64,000 bases of DNA, taken from Oscillospiraceae bacterium. Its GTDB lineage: Bacteria > Bacillota > Clostridia > Oscillospirales > Ruminococcaceae. The notes beneath the pieces were generated by a model. It was not told the DNA's origin. It ran no database searches and worked only from the letters and a program-made list of their open reading frames with translations. Of this stretch, positions 1 through 7,652 are shown piece after piece. Numbering within the stretch: position 1 is the first letter of the stretch; each line of letters begins with the position of its first letter. The DNA lies in contig JAHHUE010000003.1 of the NCBI GenBank assembly GCA_020024155.1, positions 5,025-69,024 of the forward strand. Reading direction: 5' to 3'. Position numbers and translations under genes: made by a program.

Positions 1-113
1 ACAACAGTCAACAATGCTTTCTGAAATTCTCCAAAAACAGTTCTTCTATCCTTTTGCACTTGACTTCCACAAAAATCTGTGCCATCAAATGCAACTTTAA
101 CCAATACTGTCAA
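1..113 (-). CDS. truA: tRNA pseudouridine synthase A (start only, runs off the window edge)
   Basis: Only the first 37 or so codons are present, because the gene continues beyond base 1. The translation contains FDGTDFCGSQVQ followed by RRTVFGEF, which matches the N-terminal strand and RTV segment of TruA, the enzyme that makes pseudouridine at positions 38-40 of the tRNA anticodon arm. The start is a TTG at 113, placed by a ribosome binding site AAGGAGAA (bases 118-125) at ideal spacing. There is no ATG alternative nearby. The gene follows ecfT by 15 bp. ecfA1-ecfA2-ecfT-truA is the usual order in Firmicutes, which supports the call despite the short fragment. Confidence 0.85.
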   Translation of the reverse strand, partial: MTVLVKVAFDGTDFCGSQVQKDRRTVFGEFQKALLTV

Positions 114-128
114 TTTATTCTCCTTGTT

Positions 129-947
129 TTAGATAAGTGATGGAAACACAAATCTTGTCGCTAAAACAACAGCAAAGAAAACAACACAAACAATGCTTAT
201 TGTAATATCATTTCCTGTGATTTTAAGCTGTTTAAGTCTTGTTCTGCCTTTGCCACCGTGATAACAGCGACATTCCATTGCAGTTGCAAGTTCATCAGCA
301 CGACGAAATGCAGATATAAAAAGAGGAATAAGAATTGGTACAAGAGCTTTTACTCTGTCTGTAAAATTACCGCTGTCAAGCAATGCACCACGAGATTTCT
401 GGGCAGAAATAATCTTATCTGTTTCCTCAATAAGAGTTGGTATAAATCTTAATGCAATTGTCATCATCATTGCCATTTCGTGCACCGGAAATTTAACAAG
501 TTCCAGTGGTTTCATAAGTCTTTCCATACCGTCAGTAAGCTCAATAGGGCTTGTTGTGTATGTAAGCAGTGATGTACCGCTGATAAGACATATAATTCTT
601 ATAACCATTACAATACAGAAAATTATACCTTCTTTATAGATGTTAATTTTCCATAAGTGAAACAGTGGTGTTCCCTCACCAGTTATAAAAAACAGATTTA
701 ATATAACTGTAAAAAGAATAATCGGCAAAATAGGTTTAAGGCTCTTTTTAAGCATTTTGATTGGTATTTTTGCCAATCCGTAAATGGCAAGCACAAAAAC
801 AACATTAAGTACAAGCCCTGCAACATTGTTTGATAGAAATAAAAATACAACATACGCAATTGTAACAAGAATTTTTATTCTTGAATCCAAACGGTGCACT
901 GGACTGTTGCCCGGAAAATGCTGACCGATTGTAATGTCTTTAAGCAT
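129..947 (-). CDS. ecfT: Energy-coupling factor transporter transmembrane subunit EcfT
   Basis: This 272-residue integral membrane protein is the scaffold of a group II ECF transporter. It couples the two EcfA ATPases to interchangeable vitamin- or metal-binding S components. Hydrophobic segments cover roughly residues 25-60, 70-130 and 245-268. The cytoplasmic part holds the family signature: SAQKSRGA near residues 181-188 and ADELATAMECRCYHGG near 216-231, the two A-R-G-like coupling helices that contact the ATPases. The ATG at 947 shares a base with the ecfA2 stop codon, so translation is probably coupled. No S component is encoded in the window, as expected for the shared-module group II type. 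Confidence 0.95.
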   Translation of the reverse strand: MLKDITIGQHFPGNSPVHRLDSRIKILVTIAYVVFLFLSNNVAGLVLNVVFVLAIYGLAKIPIKMLKKSLKPILPIILFTVILNLFFITGEGTPLFHLWKINIYKEGIIFCIVMVIRIICLISGTSLLTYTTSPIELTDGMERLMKPLELVKFPVHEMAMMMTIALRFIPTLIEETDKIISAQKSRGALLDSGNFTDRVKALVPILIPLFISAFRRADELATAMECRCYHGGKGRTRLKQLKITGNDITISIVCVVFFAVVLATRFVFPSLI

Positions 948-1813
948 TATTTTGCACCTCCGTTTTTATCTTTGTATTTAAGCAATGTTTTAATTGCATA
1001 AGGAATAGTGTAAACATCGGTGTTTATATCAATACCCATTTCTCTAAGTTTTAGAAAAACTTTTGTTATATCCGGTATACCAAGACCCATTTTTGAAAGA
1101 TTTTCTGCATCTTGGAAAATTTCTTCTGTTGGTGCATATTTATAAACTTTACCGCTGTCCATAACAAGAACTTTGTCAGCGTAGTTTGCAATATCTTCCA
1201 TGGAGTGAGAAACCAAAATAACTGTACCACCGGTTGTAAGATGATAGTTTTTAACCTGAGATAAAATTTGTTCTCTTCCTTCTGGGTCAAGACCTGCACA
1301 AGGCTCGTCCAAAACAAGAACTCTTGGCTGCATTGCAATAATACCTGCAATTGCAACACGGCGTTTCTGACCACCGGAAAGGTCAAATGGAGAGGCATCA
1401 AGCATTTCTTTTGTTATACCACAAAATTCAGCTGCCATTTTTACTCTCTTATCAATTTCTTCATCTTTAAGACCCATATTTTTAGGTCCAAAAGCTATAT
1501 CTTTATAAACTGTTTCTTCAAACAACTGATATTCAGGATATTGGAAAACAAGACCAACTGTAAAACGCACTTGGCGAATATCTTTATAATCTTTCCATAT
1601 ATCTTTTCCGTCAAGATAAATTGCACCTTGCTGTGGTTTTGTAAGTCCGTTAAGGTGGCTGATAAGAGTGCTTTTGCCACAACCTGTATGACCTATTACA
1701 CCAACAAATGTGCCTTCTTCTATTTCAAGATTAACATTATCCAAAGCTTTTGTTGCCCCTGGCATACCTTCGTTGTAGGTATAGGACAAATTTTCTATTT
1801 TTAATACTGACAT
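947..1813 (-). CDS. ecfA2: Energy-coupling factor transporter ATPase EcfA2
   Basis: This 288-residue ABC ATPase has Walker A GHTGCGKST at residues 41-49, a Q-loop glutamine at 91, signature LSGGQKRR at 145-152, Walker B VLVLDE at 165-170 and an H-loop histidine in SHSMED. A C-terminal extension of about 60 residues after the nucleotide-binding domain is typical of EcfA proteins. With EcfA1 it forms the ATP-hydrolysing heterodimer on the cytoplasmic face of EcfT. It lies between ecfA1 (7 bp gap) and ecfT (1 bp overlap). I assign EcfA2 from gene order (second ATPase gene, before ecfT). Confidence 0.93.
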   Translation of the reverse strand: MSVLKIENLSYTYNEGMPGATKALDNVNLEIEEGTFVGVIGHTGCGKSTLISHLNGLTKPQQGAIYLDGKDIWKDYKDIRQVRFTVGLVFQYPEYQLFEETVYKDIAFGPKNMGLKDEEIDKRVKMAAEFCGITKEMLDASPFDLSGGQKRRVAIAGIIAMQPRVLVLDEPCAGLDPEGREQILSQVKNYHLTTGGTVILVSHSMEDIANYADKVLVMDSGKVYKYAPTEEIFQDAENLSKMGLGIPDITKVFLKLREMGIDINTDVYTIPYAIKTLLKYKDKNGGAK

Positions 1814-1820
1814 ATCTATC

Positions 1821-2657
1821 CTACCCTTTCAAAAAATCATAAAGTTGCTGAGCACATTCGTCAATAGAAATTGCTTTTGTTGACATTTTATACCCAAGTT
1901 TTGTCATTTCATAAGCCAGTTCGCTTGTTTGAGGTACATCAAGTGAAAGTTTTTTAACCATTTCAACCTGAGAAAATATCTCTTTTGGAGTGCCTTCTTT
2001 TACAACATTACCTTTGTTCATAACAACAATACGGTTAGCCTGTGCAGCTTCGTCCATATAGTGAGTTATAAGAATAACAGTAATACCATAATCTTTATTT
2101 AAACTTTTTATTGTCTTTAAAACTTTTCTTCTTCCCTCTGGGTCAAGCATTGCAGTTGGCTCATCCAAAACAATGCAGTCCGGCCTCATAGCAATAATGC
2201 CTGCAATTGCAACACGCTGTTTTTGACCACCTGAGAGATGATGTGGTGCTTTATTTTTGAATTTATAAACGCCTGTTTTTTCCATAGCCTCATCAATGCG
2301 ACGGCGTATTTCTGCTGGTTCAACCCCCATATTTTCCAATGCAAAAGCAACATCTTCTTCTACAATTGTTGCAACAATTTGGTTGTCTGGGTTTTGAAAC
2401 ACCATACCAACTTTTTGTCTTATATCAAGAAGTTTATCTTCTTCTGATGTAAGCATACCACACACTTCAACTTGTCCTTTTTCCGGCACAAGAATTGCAT
2501 TAAAATGCTTTGCAAGTGTGCTTTTACCACAGCCATTTGAGCCTAAAACAGCTATAAACTCTCCTTTTTTTGCAGAAAAGTTTATTCCATTAAGAACACT
2601 TTTTTTCTCTTCGCTATATCCAAACCAAAGGTTTGTAGCTTTAATCATTTCTTGCAT
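1821..2657 (-). CDS. ecfA1: Energy-coupling factor transporter ATPase EcfA1
   Basis: This ABC ATPase of 278 residues has Walker A GSNGCGKST at 39-47, signature LSGGQKQR at 141-148 and Walker B CIVLDE at 161-166. It pairs with EcfA2 to power ECF vitamin uptake. The start is the ATG at 2657. A longer frame opens at 2672, but its first five codons are themselves the ribosome binding site AGAAGGAGA, so that upstream ATG is not a real start. Its first domain begins directly with the IKATNLWFGY strand, as in orthologues. It is preceded by an rRNA-type methyltransferase gene with a 48 bp gap. Confidence 0.94.
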   Translation of the reverse strand: MQEMIKATNLWFGYSEEKKSVLNGINFSAKKGEFIAVLGSNGCGKSTLAKHFNAILVPEKGQVEVCGMLTSEEDKLLDIRQKVGMVFQNPDNQIVATIVEEDVAFALENMGVEPAEIRRRIDEAMEKTGVYKFKNKAPHHLSGGQKQRVAIAGIIAMRPDCIVLDEPTAMLDPEGRRKVLKTIKSLNKDYGITVILITHYMDEAAQANRIVVMNKGNVVKEGTPKEIFSQVEMVKKLSLDVPQTSELAYEMTKLGYKMSTKAISIDECAQQLYDFLKG

Positions 2658-2705
2658 AATTCTCCTTCTCATAAGTTACAGCTTTATCTGCTATAAAGTC
2701 TGTAC

Positions 2706-3572
2706 CTATCCTTTTTTCCAGAATGCAGTTGAACCACAAGCAAGGGCAGAGCCTGTTGCCTGCACAGTAAGACCTATTTCATCAGCTGTAACAACGCCAC
2801 CAAATCTTGGTTTAACCAATGCATTAAGCATATATTCCATACTGCTTGGAGATACACCTGTTGTATAAGAGTTAACTGCAACAAAAAGTGGGTCATCACT
2901 AAGTAATTGGCTACAAAGTTCCATAAGCTGATAGATATTATCTTCAAGTTTCCAAACTTCACCGTTAGGGCCTCTGCCATAGCTTGGAGGGTCCATTATA
3001 ATACCATCATATTTATTGCCGCGACGGATTTCTCTTTGTACAAATTTTATACAATCATCAACAATCCAACGAATTGGATAATTCTGCATATTGGAAAGCT
3101 GTGCATTTTCTCTTGCCCATTGAACCATACCTTTTGATGCGTCAACATGGCAAACCTTTGCACCTACTTTTGCACAAGCAAGTGTTGCACCACCTGTATA
3201 GCTAAAAAGGTTAAGAACACTTATTTCTCTATTTTCTGCTTGAATAAGTCTTTTGTATTCGTCCCAGTTTGTAGCTTGCTCTGGGAACAAACCAGTATGT
3301 TTAAAGCCTGTTGGAGAAACTTGGAATTTCAAGTCCTCATAATTTATTGTCCATTTTTGTGCAAAACTTTTTTTGTATTCCCACTGTCCTCCACCAGCTG
3401 AAGAACGATGATATACAGCGTGAGCTTTTTCCCAAAGAGGACTTTTCTCTGGAAGTTTCCATACAACCTGAGGGTCTGGTCTTACAAGGATTACATCTCC
3501 CCAGCTTTCAAGACGAAACCCATCTGTTGCGTCTATAAGTTTATAATCCTGCCATTTATTATCTGCTCTCAT
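2706..3572 (-). CDS. Class I SAM-dependent methyltransferase, RlmI/RlmK-like
   Basis: The C-terminal two thirds is a Rossmann methyltransferase domain. VLNLFSYTGGATLACAKVGA is the SAM-binding motif I, HVDASKGMVQWAREN is motif II, and MDPPSYGRGPNGEVWKLE contains the DPPS catalytic loop seen in RlmI/RlmK-type enzymes that methylate cytosine C5 or guanine N7 in 23S rRNA. The N-terminal part (DYKLIDATDGFRLESWGD) is the short domain common in the group. I prefer the ATG at 3572 because the DATDG segment then begins near the N terminus. A TTG at 3623 is in frame but would translate through a strong hairpin. The ribosome binding site is weak. The exact rRNA target cannot be told from sequence. Confidence 0.85.
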   Translation of the reverse strand: MRADNKWQDYKLIDATDGFRLESWGDVILVRPDPQVVWKLPEKSPLWEKAHAVYHRSSAGGGQWEYKKSFAQKWTINYEDLKFQVSPTGFKHTGLFPEQATNWDEYKRLIQAENREISVLNLFSYTGGATLACAKVGAKVCHVDASKGMVQWARENAQLSNMQNYPIRWIVDDCIKFVQREIRRGNKYDGIIMDPPSYGRGPNGEVWKLEDNIYQLMELCSQLLSDDPLFVAVNSYTTGVSPSSMEYMLNALVKPRFGGVVTADEIGLTVQATGSALACGSTAFWKKG

Positions 3573-3583
3573 ATACTTTACAG

Positions 3584-3610
3584 GACGACAACATATAAAA
3601 TGCTGTCGTC
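3584..3610 (-). other. 11-bp hairpin just before the methyltransferase start
   Basis: On the minus strand GACGACAGCAT and ATGTTGTCGTC pair over 11 bp (one G-U) around a 5-base loop. It begins 40 bases after the glmM stop codon and ends 11 bases before the methyltransferase ATG at 3572. No run of U follows, so it is not a convincing intrinsic terminator. It could be an mRNA processing or translation-control element. Confidence 0.55.
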
Positions 3611-3650
3611 TTGCCTTTCTCAAAATATTTTATTTTTCAACAAATTTACA

Positions 3651-5006
3651 TTATATTGTTGAAAGTCTTTCTTTTATTTTATCACTTATTTCTGTTGCAA
3701 TAGACATAATTTCATCGTGATTTTCACCCTCAACCATAACACGAATAAGAGGTTCTGTACCACTAAGACGAACAAGCACTCTGCCATTGCCCATAAGCTG
3801 TTGTTGTTTTGATTCAATAAATCCTTCAATATATTCATCAGATTTATAAAATTCTTTGCCTGCTGCCGTTGTTTTTATATTCAAAAGAACTTGTGGATAC
3901 TTAGTATAGCAGTTATTAAATTCGCTCACTTTTTTGTTTTCTTTTGCAAAGAAATTAAGAAGTGAAACTGCTGTAAGCTGTCCATCACCGGTTGTAGCAA
4001 AATCAGAAAGAATAATGTGACCTGACTGTTCGCCACCAAGATTATGACCACTGGCTCTCATTTCTTCAAGAACATATCTGTCCCCAACAGCTGTTGTTAA
4101 TGTTTTTATACCGCGTTTTTCCATATGTTTGATAAAACCGAGATTGCTCATAACAGTTATAACTGCTGTATTTTCTTTAAGTTTGCCTTTTTCTTTCATT
4201 CTTGTTGCAAGAATACCAATAATTTTATCTCCGTCAATTTCGTCGCCGTTTTCATCAACTGCAAGACATCTGTCAGCATCACCATCAAAAGCAATACCAC
4301 AATCAAAGTTGTTTGCTTTTACAAATTCAGATAATTTTTCAAGATGTGTTGAGCCACAACCGTCATTTATATTTACACCGTTTGGCTGTGCTCCAATAAA
4401 TGTTGCCTGCACACCAAGTTCTGTAAATAGTTCAGGTGCTGTAACACTTGCTGCACCGTTTGCACAGTCAAATACAACTTTCATTTTTGAAAAATCTTCT
4501 TCACATGCTGTTTTAATATGGTCAATATAATCTCTTGCCGCTGTGTCAATTATTGCAACTCTGCCCATATCTTCACCTGTTACATTAACAATTTTTTCAG
4601 GTGTATCAAGAATAAGTGCTTCAATTTCGTTTTCTATTTCGTCTGCAAGCTTATATCCTTCGTTATTAAAAATTTTAATACCATTAAATTCCATAGGGTT
4701 GTGGCTTGCAGAAATAACAACACCTGCGTCACAATTATATTTTTTTACAAGATATGCAATAGCCGGAGTTGGCACTACACCACAAAGCTTAACATCTGCC
4801 CCAACACTGCAAAGACCTGCACAGAGTGCATTTTCAAGCATATCGCCGGAAATTCTTGTATCTTTACCGATAAGTACAGTAGCTTTTTTATGTGTATGTT
4901 TTGTCAACACAATGGCTGCTGCACGGCCAATATTTATTGCCAATTCAGGTGTCAATTCACTTCCTGCAATACCTCTTACACCATCTGTTCCAAATAATCT
5001 TGCCAT
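3651..5006 (-). CDS. glmM: Phosphoglucosamine mutase
   Basis: GlmM interconverts glucosamine-6-phosphate and glucosamine-1-phosphate in the cytoplasm, the step before UDP-GlcNAc synthesis. The 451-residue protein begins MARLFGTDGVRG, has the phosphoserine loop VVISASHNP with the active serine at residue 101, the Mg-binding loop DGDADR at 241-246, and the C-terminal phosphate-binding motif RLSGTEPLIRV. All four domains are complete and the length is standard. The start is set by AAAGGAG seven bases before ATG. A stand-alone GlmU acetyltransferase domain is encoded at 42485-43183, so two steps of amino-sugar supply lie in this window. Confidence 0.97.
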   Translation of the reverse strand: MARLFGTDGVRGIAGSELTPELAINIGRAAAIVLTKHTHKKATVLIGKDTRISGDMLENALCAGLCSVGADVKLCGVVPTPAIAYLVKKYNCDAGVVISASHNPMEFNGIKIFNNEGYKLADEIENEIEALILDTPEKIVNVTGEDMGRVAIIDTAARDYIDHIKTACEEDFSKMKVVFDCANGAASVTAPELFTELGVQATFIGAQPNGVNINDGCGSTHLEKLSEFVKANNFDCGIAFDGDADRCLAVDENGDEIDGDKIIGILATRMKEKGKLKENTAVITVMSNLGFIKHMEKRGIKTLTTAVGDRYVLEEMRASGHNLGGEQSGHIILSDFATTGDGQLTAVSLLNFFAKENKKVSEFNNCYTKYPQVLLNIKTTAAGKEFYKSDEYIEGFIESKQQQLMGNGRVLVRLSGTEPLIRVMVEGENHDEIMSIATEISDKIKERLSTI

Positions 5007-5120
5007 ATTGTTTCTCCTTTAATATTCAAATTTAGGTTATATATTAACAATTGTTTTTTTACATTATATTTTATATTTTATTATTATAATATTTTCCAAT
5101 CAAATTTTGTAAACAAATTT

Positions 5121-5149
5121 TTGACATAAAATAAATAAATTACTATAAA
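5121..5149 (+). promoter_or_regulatory. Consensus promoter pointing into the 3' end of ruvB (antisense)
   Basis: TTGACA at 5121-5126 and TATAAA at 5144-5149 are separated by exactly 17 bp. No plus-strand gene follows. The predicted start near 5156 would produce RNA antisense to ruvB. The surrounding 150 bp is very AT-rich, so chance resemblance is possible. Confidence 0.4.
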
Positions 5150-5163
5150 TATGCACAAAAATA

Positions 5164-6219
5164 TTACATATCGTCAAAAGATTGCTGTCCATCATTTAAG
5201 TTTGGATTTACAATATCCAAATGTTTATATGCAAGGTTTGTAACTATTCTCCCTCTTGGCGTTCTTGATAAAAATCCAAGTTGCATAAGATATGGTTCGC
5301 ACACATCTTCAAGAGTAACGGCTTCTTCCCCAATGGCAGCAGCCAAGGTTTCAAGACCAACTGGACCACCTGAGTACATTTTTATAATAGCTGTCAAAAC
5401 ACTTCTGTCCAAAGCGTCAAGACCAAGTCTGTCTATATCCATTCTGCATAAAGTTTCTTCTGCAACAGATTTATCAATAATTCCATTGCCTTTAACCTGT
5501 GCAAAATCTCTTGCTCTTTTTAGAAGTCTGTTTGCAATACGAGGTGTACCTCTTGAACATTTTGCAAGCTCCATTGCACCATCTTCTTCACAGTCAATAT
5601 TAAGAATATCTGCACTGCGTTTTATAATACTTGCCAATTCTTCGTGTGTGTACATTTCAAGTTTCAAAATTACACCGAAACGGTCACGCAATGGGCTTGA
5701 AATTTGTCCGGCTCTTGTGGTTGCTCCTATAAGCGTAAACTGTGGCAAATTTATTCTTATAGACTGAGCTGACGGACCTTTACCTATAATTATATCCAAA
5801 GCATAATCTTCAAGTGCTGGATATAAAACTTCTTCAACTTGTCTTGAAAGACGATGGATTTCATCTATAAAAAGAACATCGCCTTCTTCAAGGTTTGTAA
5901 GTAATGCTGCAAGGTCGCCAGGTTTTTCAATTGCAGGGCCGGATGTTACTCTGATATTTACACCCATTTCATTTGCAATAACGCCAGCAAGAGTTGTTTT
6001 ACCAAGACCTGGTGGGCCGTATAGCAAAATATGGTCCAATGCATCTCCACGCATTTTTGCAGCTTCAAGGTAAATACTTAAATTATCTTTTATTTTCTCC
6101 TGACCAACATAATCAGAAAGTCTTTGAGGACGCAAAGAGTTTTCATTATCTATATCTTCTCTTTGTGCCATAGGGCTTATAAGTCTTTCATTGTCAGAAA
6201 ATCCAATTTCGTTTGCCAT
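5164..6219 (-). CDS. ruvB: Holliday junction branch migration helicase RuvB
   Basis: RuvB is the AAA+ motor that drives branch migration of Holliday junctions with RuvA. The 351-residue protein has Walker A GPPGLGKTT at 68-76, Walker B with DEIH at 119-122, a sensor 1 region (LIGATTRAG), an arginine finger region (SPLRDRFG) and a C-terminal winged helix ending in RTPRGRIVT. The ribosome binding site AGGAGGT lies inside the last codons of ruvA, and the ATG overlaps the ruvA stop as TAATG, so the two genes are translationally coupled. It is the last gene of a ruvC-ruvA-ruvB operon. Confidence 0.98.
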   Translation of the reverse strand: MANEIGFSDNERLISPMAQREDIDNENSLRPQRLSDYVGQEKIKDNLSIYLEAAKMRGDALDHILLYGPPGLGKTTLAGVIANEMGVNIRVTSGPAIEKPGDLAALLTNLEEGDVLFIDEIHRLSRQVEEVLYPALEDYALDIIIGKGPSAQSIRINLPQFTLIGATTRAGQISSPLRDRFGVILKLEMYTHEELASIIKRSADILNIDCEEDGAMELAKCSRGTPRIANRLLKRARDFAQVKGNGIIDKSVAEETLCRMDIDRLGLDALDRSVLTAIIKMYSGGPVGLETLAAAIGEEAVTLEDVCEPYLMQLGFLSRTPRGRIVTNLAYKHLDIVNPNLNDGQQSFDDM

Positions 6220-6827
6220 TAAATTTTACCTCCTGCAATAAGACGAAGAGCCTGTTTTATAAGAGCTTGAACATCTTGATTTGTATCAAGTTTAGCAATT
6301 GCCATTGCAGCTTGGCTTTGTGAGTATCCAAGTGCAACCAAAGCACTTATAGCCTGACTTACTTGACCTGTTTGCTGAGACGCAACTGATGAAACATCTT
6401 CAATTGAAACGCCCTGCAAACTTGTTTGAGAAAACTTATCCTTTAATTCAAGAACAATTCTCTGTGCAAGTTTTGGTCCTACACCTTGCGCAGCTGTAAA
6501 TGCTTTATGATCTCCGGAGGAAACTGCAATAGCAATTTTATCTGGACTTAAAACTGAAAGTATTGCAAGTCCTGCTTTTGGACCTACCCCAGAAACCGAT
6601 GTAAGAATTTTAAAAGCTCTTTGTTCTTCTTTGCTTACAAATCCGTATAAATCCAGAGCATCTTCTTTTACATTAAGGTGTGTGTAGAGCGTACATTCTT
6701 CGCCAACTGGTGCGATTGCGCCTTGTGCAGTTTGTGGCACTGCAACACGAAAACCTACTCCACCGCATTGTATTACAACTTCTTCAAGGGATTTATCTAT
6801 TACTTTTCCTGTAAGTGAATATATCAT
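6219..6827 (-). CDS. ruvA: Holliday junction branch migration protein RuvA
   Basis: RuvA forms the tetrameric platform that holds the four-way junction for RuvB. The 202-residue protein has the N-terminal OB fold (MIYSLTGKVIDK), two helix-hairpin-helix segments (VSGVGPKAGLAIL and AQGVGPKLAQRIV) that bind DNA, and a C-terminal three-helix domain that contacts RuvB. The length is normal. It lies 20 bp after ruvC and overlaps ruvB by one base. Confidence 0.97.
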   Translation of the reverse strand: MIYSLTGKVIDKSLEEVVIQCGGVGFRVAVPQTAQGAIAPVGEECTLYTHLNVKEDALDLYGFVSKEEQRAFKILTSVSGVGPKAGLAILSVLSPDKIAIAVSSGDHKAFTAAQGVGPKLAQRIVLELKDKFSQTSLQGVSIEDVSSVASQQTGQVSQAISALVALGYSQSQAAMAIAKLDTNQDVQALIKQALRLIAGGKI

Positions 6828-6847
6828 ATAATCTTCTCACTTCTTCT

Positions 6848-7351
6848 TTATTTTAAATTAAAATTTTTACCAAATAATTTTGAACGATAGGAATGACAAT
6901 GACATATAGCAACTGCCAAAGCGTCAGCTGTATCGTCAGGCTTTGGAACTTTGTCAAGTTTCAGTAATATTCTTGTCATTTCCATAACTTGTTTTTTTAT
7001 AGCTTTGCCGTATCCTGCAACTGCCTGTTTTATCTGCAACGGCGTGTACTCAAAAATAGGTACATTATTGTTTTTTGCACACAATAAAATAACACCTCTG
7101 GCCATTGCAACTTGAATAACTGTTTTTTGGTTTGTTGTAAAAAACAACTGTTCTATCGCAATTGCTTCTGGCTGTGCTCTTTTTATAACAATATCCAACT
7201 GGTTATATATTTCCTGTAATCTATCCTCAAAAACAGTGTGTGCCTGAGTTGTTATTGCACCAAATTCCACTGGATAAAATTTATTGTTTATATATTCAAC
7301 CGTGCCATAGCCAACAATTGCATAGCCCGGGTCTATGCCTAATATACGCAT
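6848..7351 (-). CDS. ruvC: Holliday junction resolvase RuvC
   Basis: RuvC cleaves Holliday junctions. From MRILGIDPG the protein is 167 residues. The four acidic metal ligands are present: Asp7 (GIDPG), Glu67 (AIEQLFF), and Asp140 and Asp143 (DDTADALA). The frame is open ten codons further upstream, but the conserved first strand starts at the ATG at 7351, preceded by GGGGTAG. A promoter ending 34 bases upstream fits this start. It is first in the ruvCAB operon. Confidence 0.96.
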   Translation of the reverse strand: MRILGIDPGYAIVGYGTVEYINNKFYPVEFGAITTQAHTVFEDRLQEIYNQLDIVIKRAQPEAIAIEQLFFTTNQKTVIQVAMARGVILLCAKNNNVPIFEYTPLQIKQAVAGYGKAIKKQVMEMTRILLKLDKVPKPDDTADALAVAICHCHSYRSKLFGKNFNLK

Positions 7352-7384
7352 TACTACCCCTATTATTATATAATTTAACATCTT

Positions 7385-7413
7385 ATTTTAACATATATTT
7401 TTAAGTATATCAA
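7385..7413 (-). promoter_or_regulatory. Promoter of the ruvCAB operon
   Basis: On the minus strand TTGATA (7413-7408), 17 bp, then TAAAAT (7390-7385) with a TG pair one base upstream of the -10 hexamer. Predicted transcription starts about 25-30 bases before the ruvC ATG. Confidence 0.6.
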
Positions 7414-7546
7414 CAATGTAGAGCTTTACATATAGCACAAAGCACCACAAACAGACAAATTTCTGCTATAATATACAAAAAACTCATGTCAATATATCTT
7501 TTGCACAAATAAAATAGCTGAATTTCTACATTTAAATAATTTACAC

Positions 7547-7575
7547 TTGATAATACAAAATAAATATAGTATTAT
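7547..7575 (+). promoter_or_regulatory. Promoter of typA
   Basis: TTGATA at 7547-7552, a 17 bp spacer, then TATTAT at 7570-7575. The leader of about 70 bases contains a palindrome, GGATTAA-GG-TTAATCC (7613-7628), shortly before the ribosome binding site GGAGGG. Confidence 0.6.
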
Positions 7576-7652
7576 AAGCTTTGGGCATTTTGTAATTTTT
7601 TGATTTTAAATAGGATTAAGGTTAATCCGCTATATATTTATGGAGGGAATAA

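Noticed and set aside
2658..2672. Extra N-terminal residues for EcfA1
   Set aside because: The added codons are the ribosome binding site AGAAGGAGA itself.
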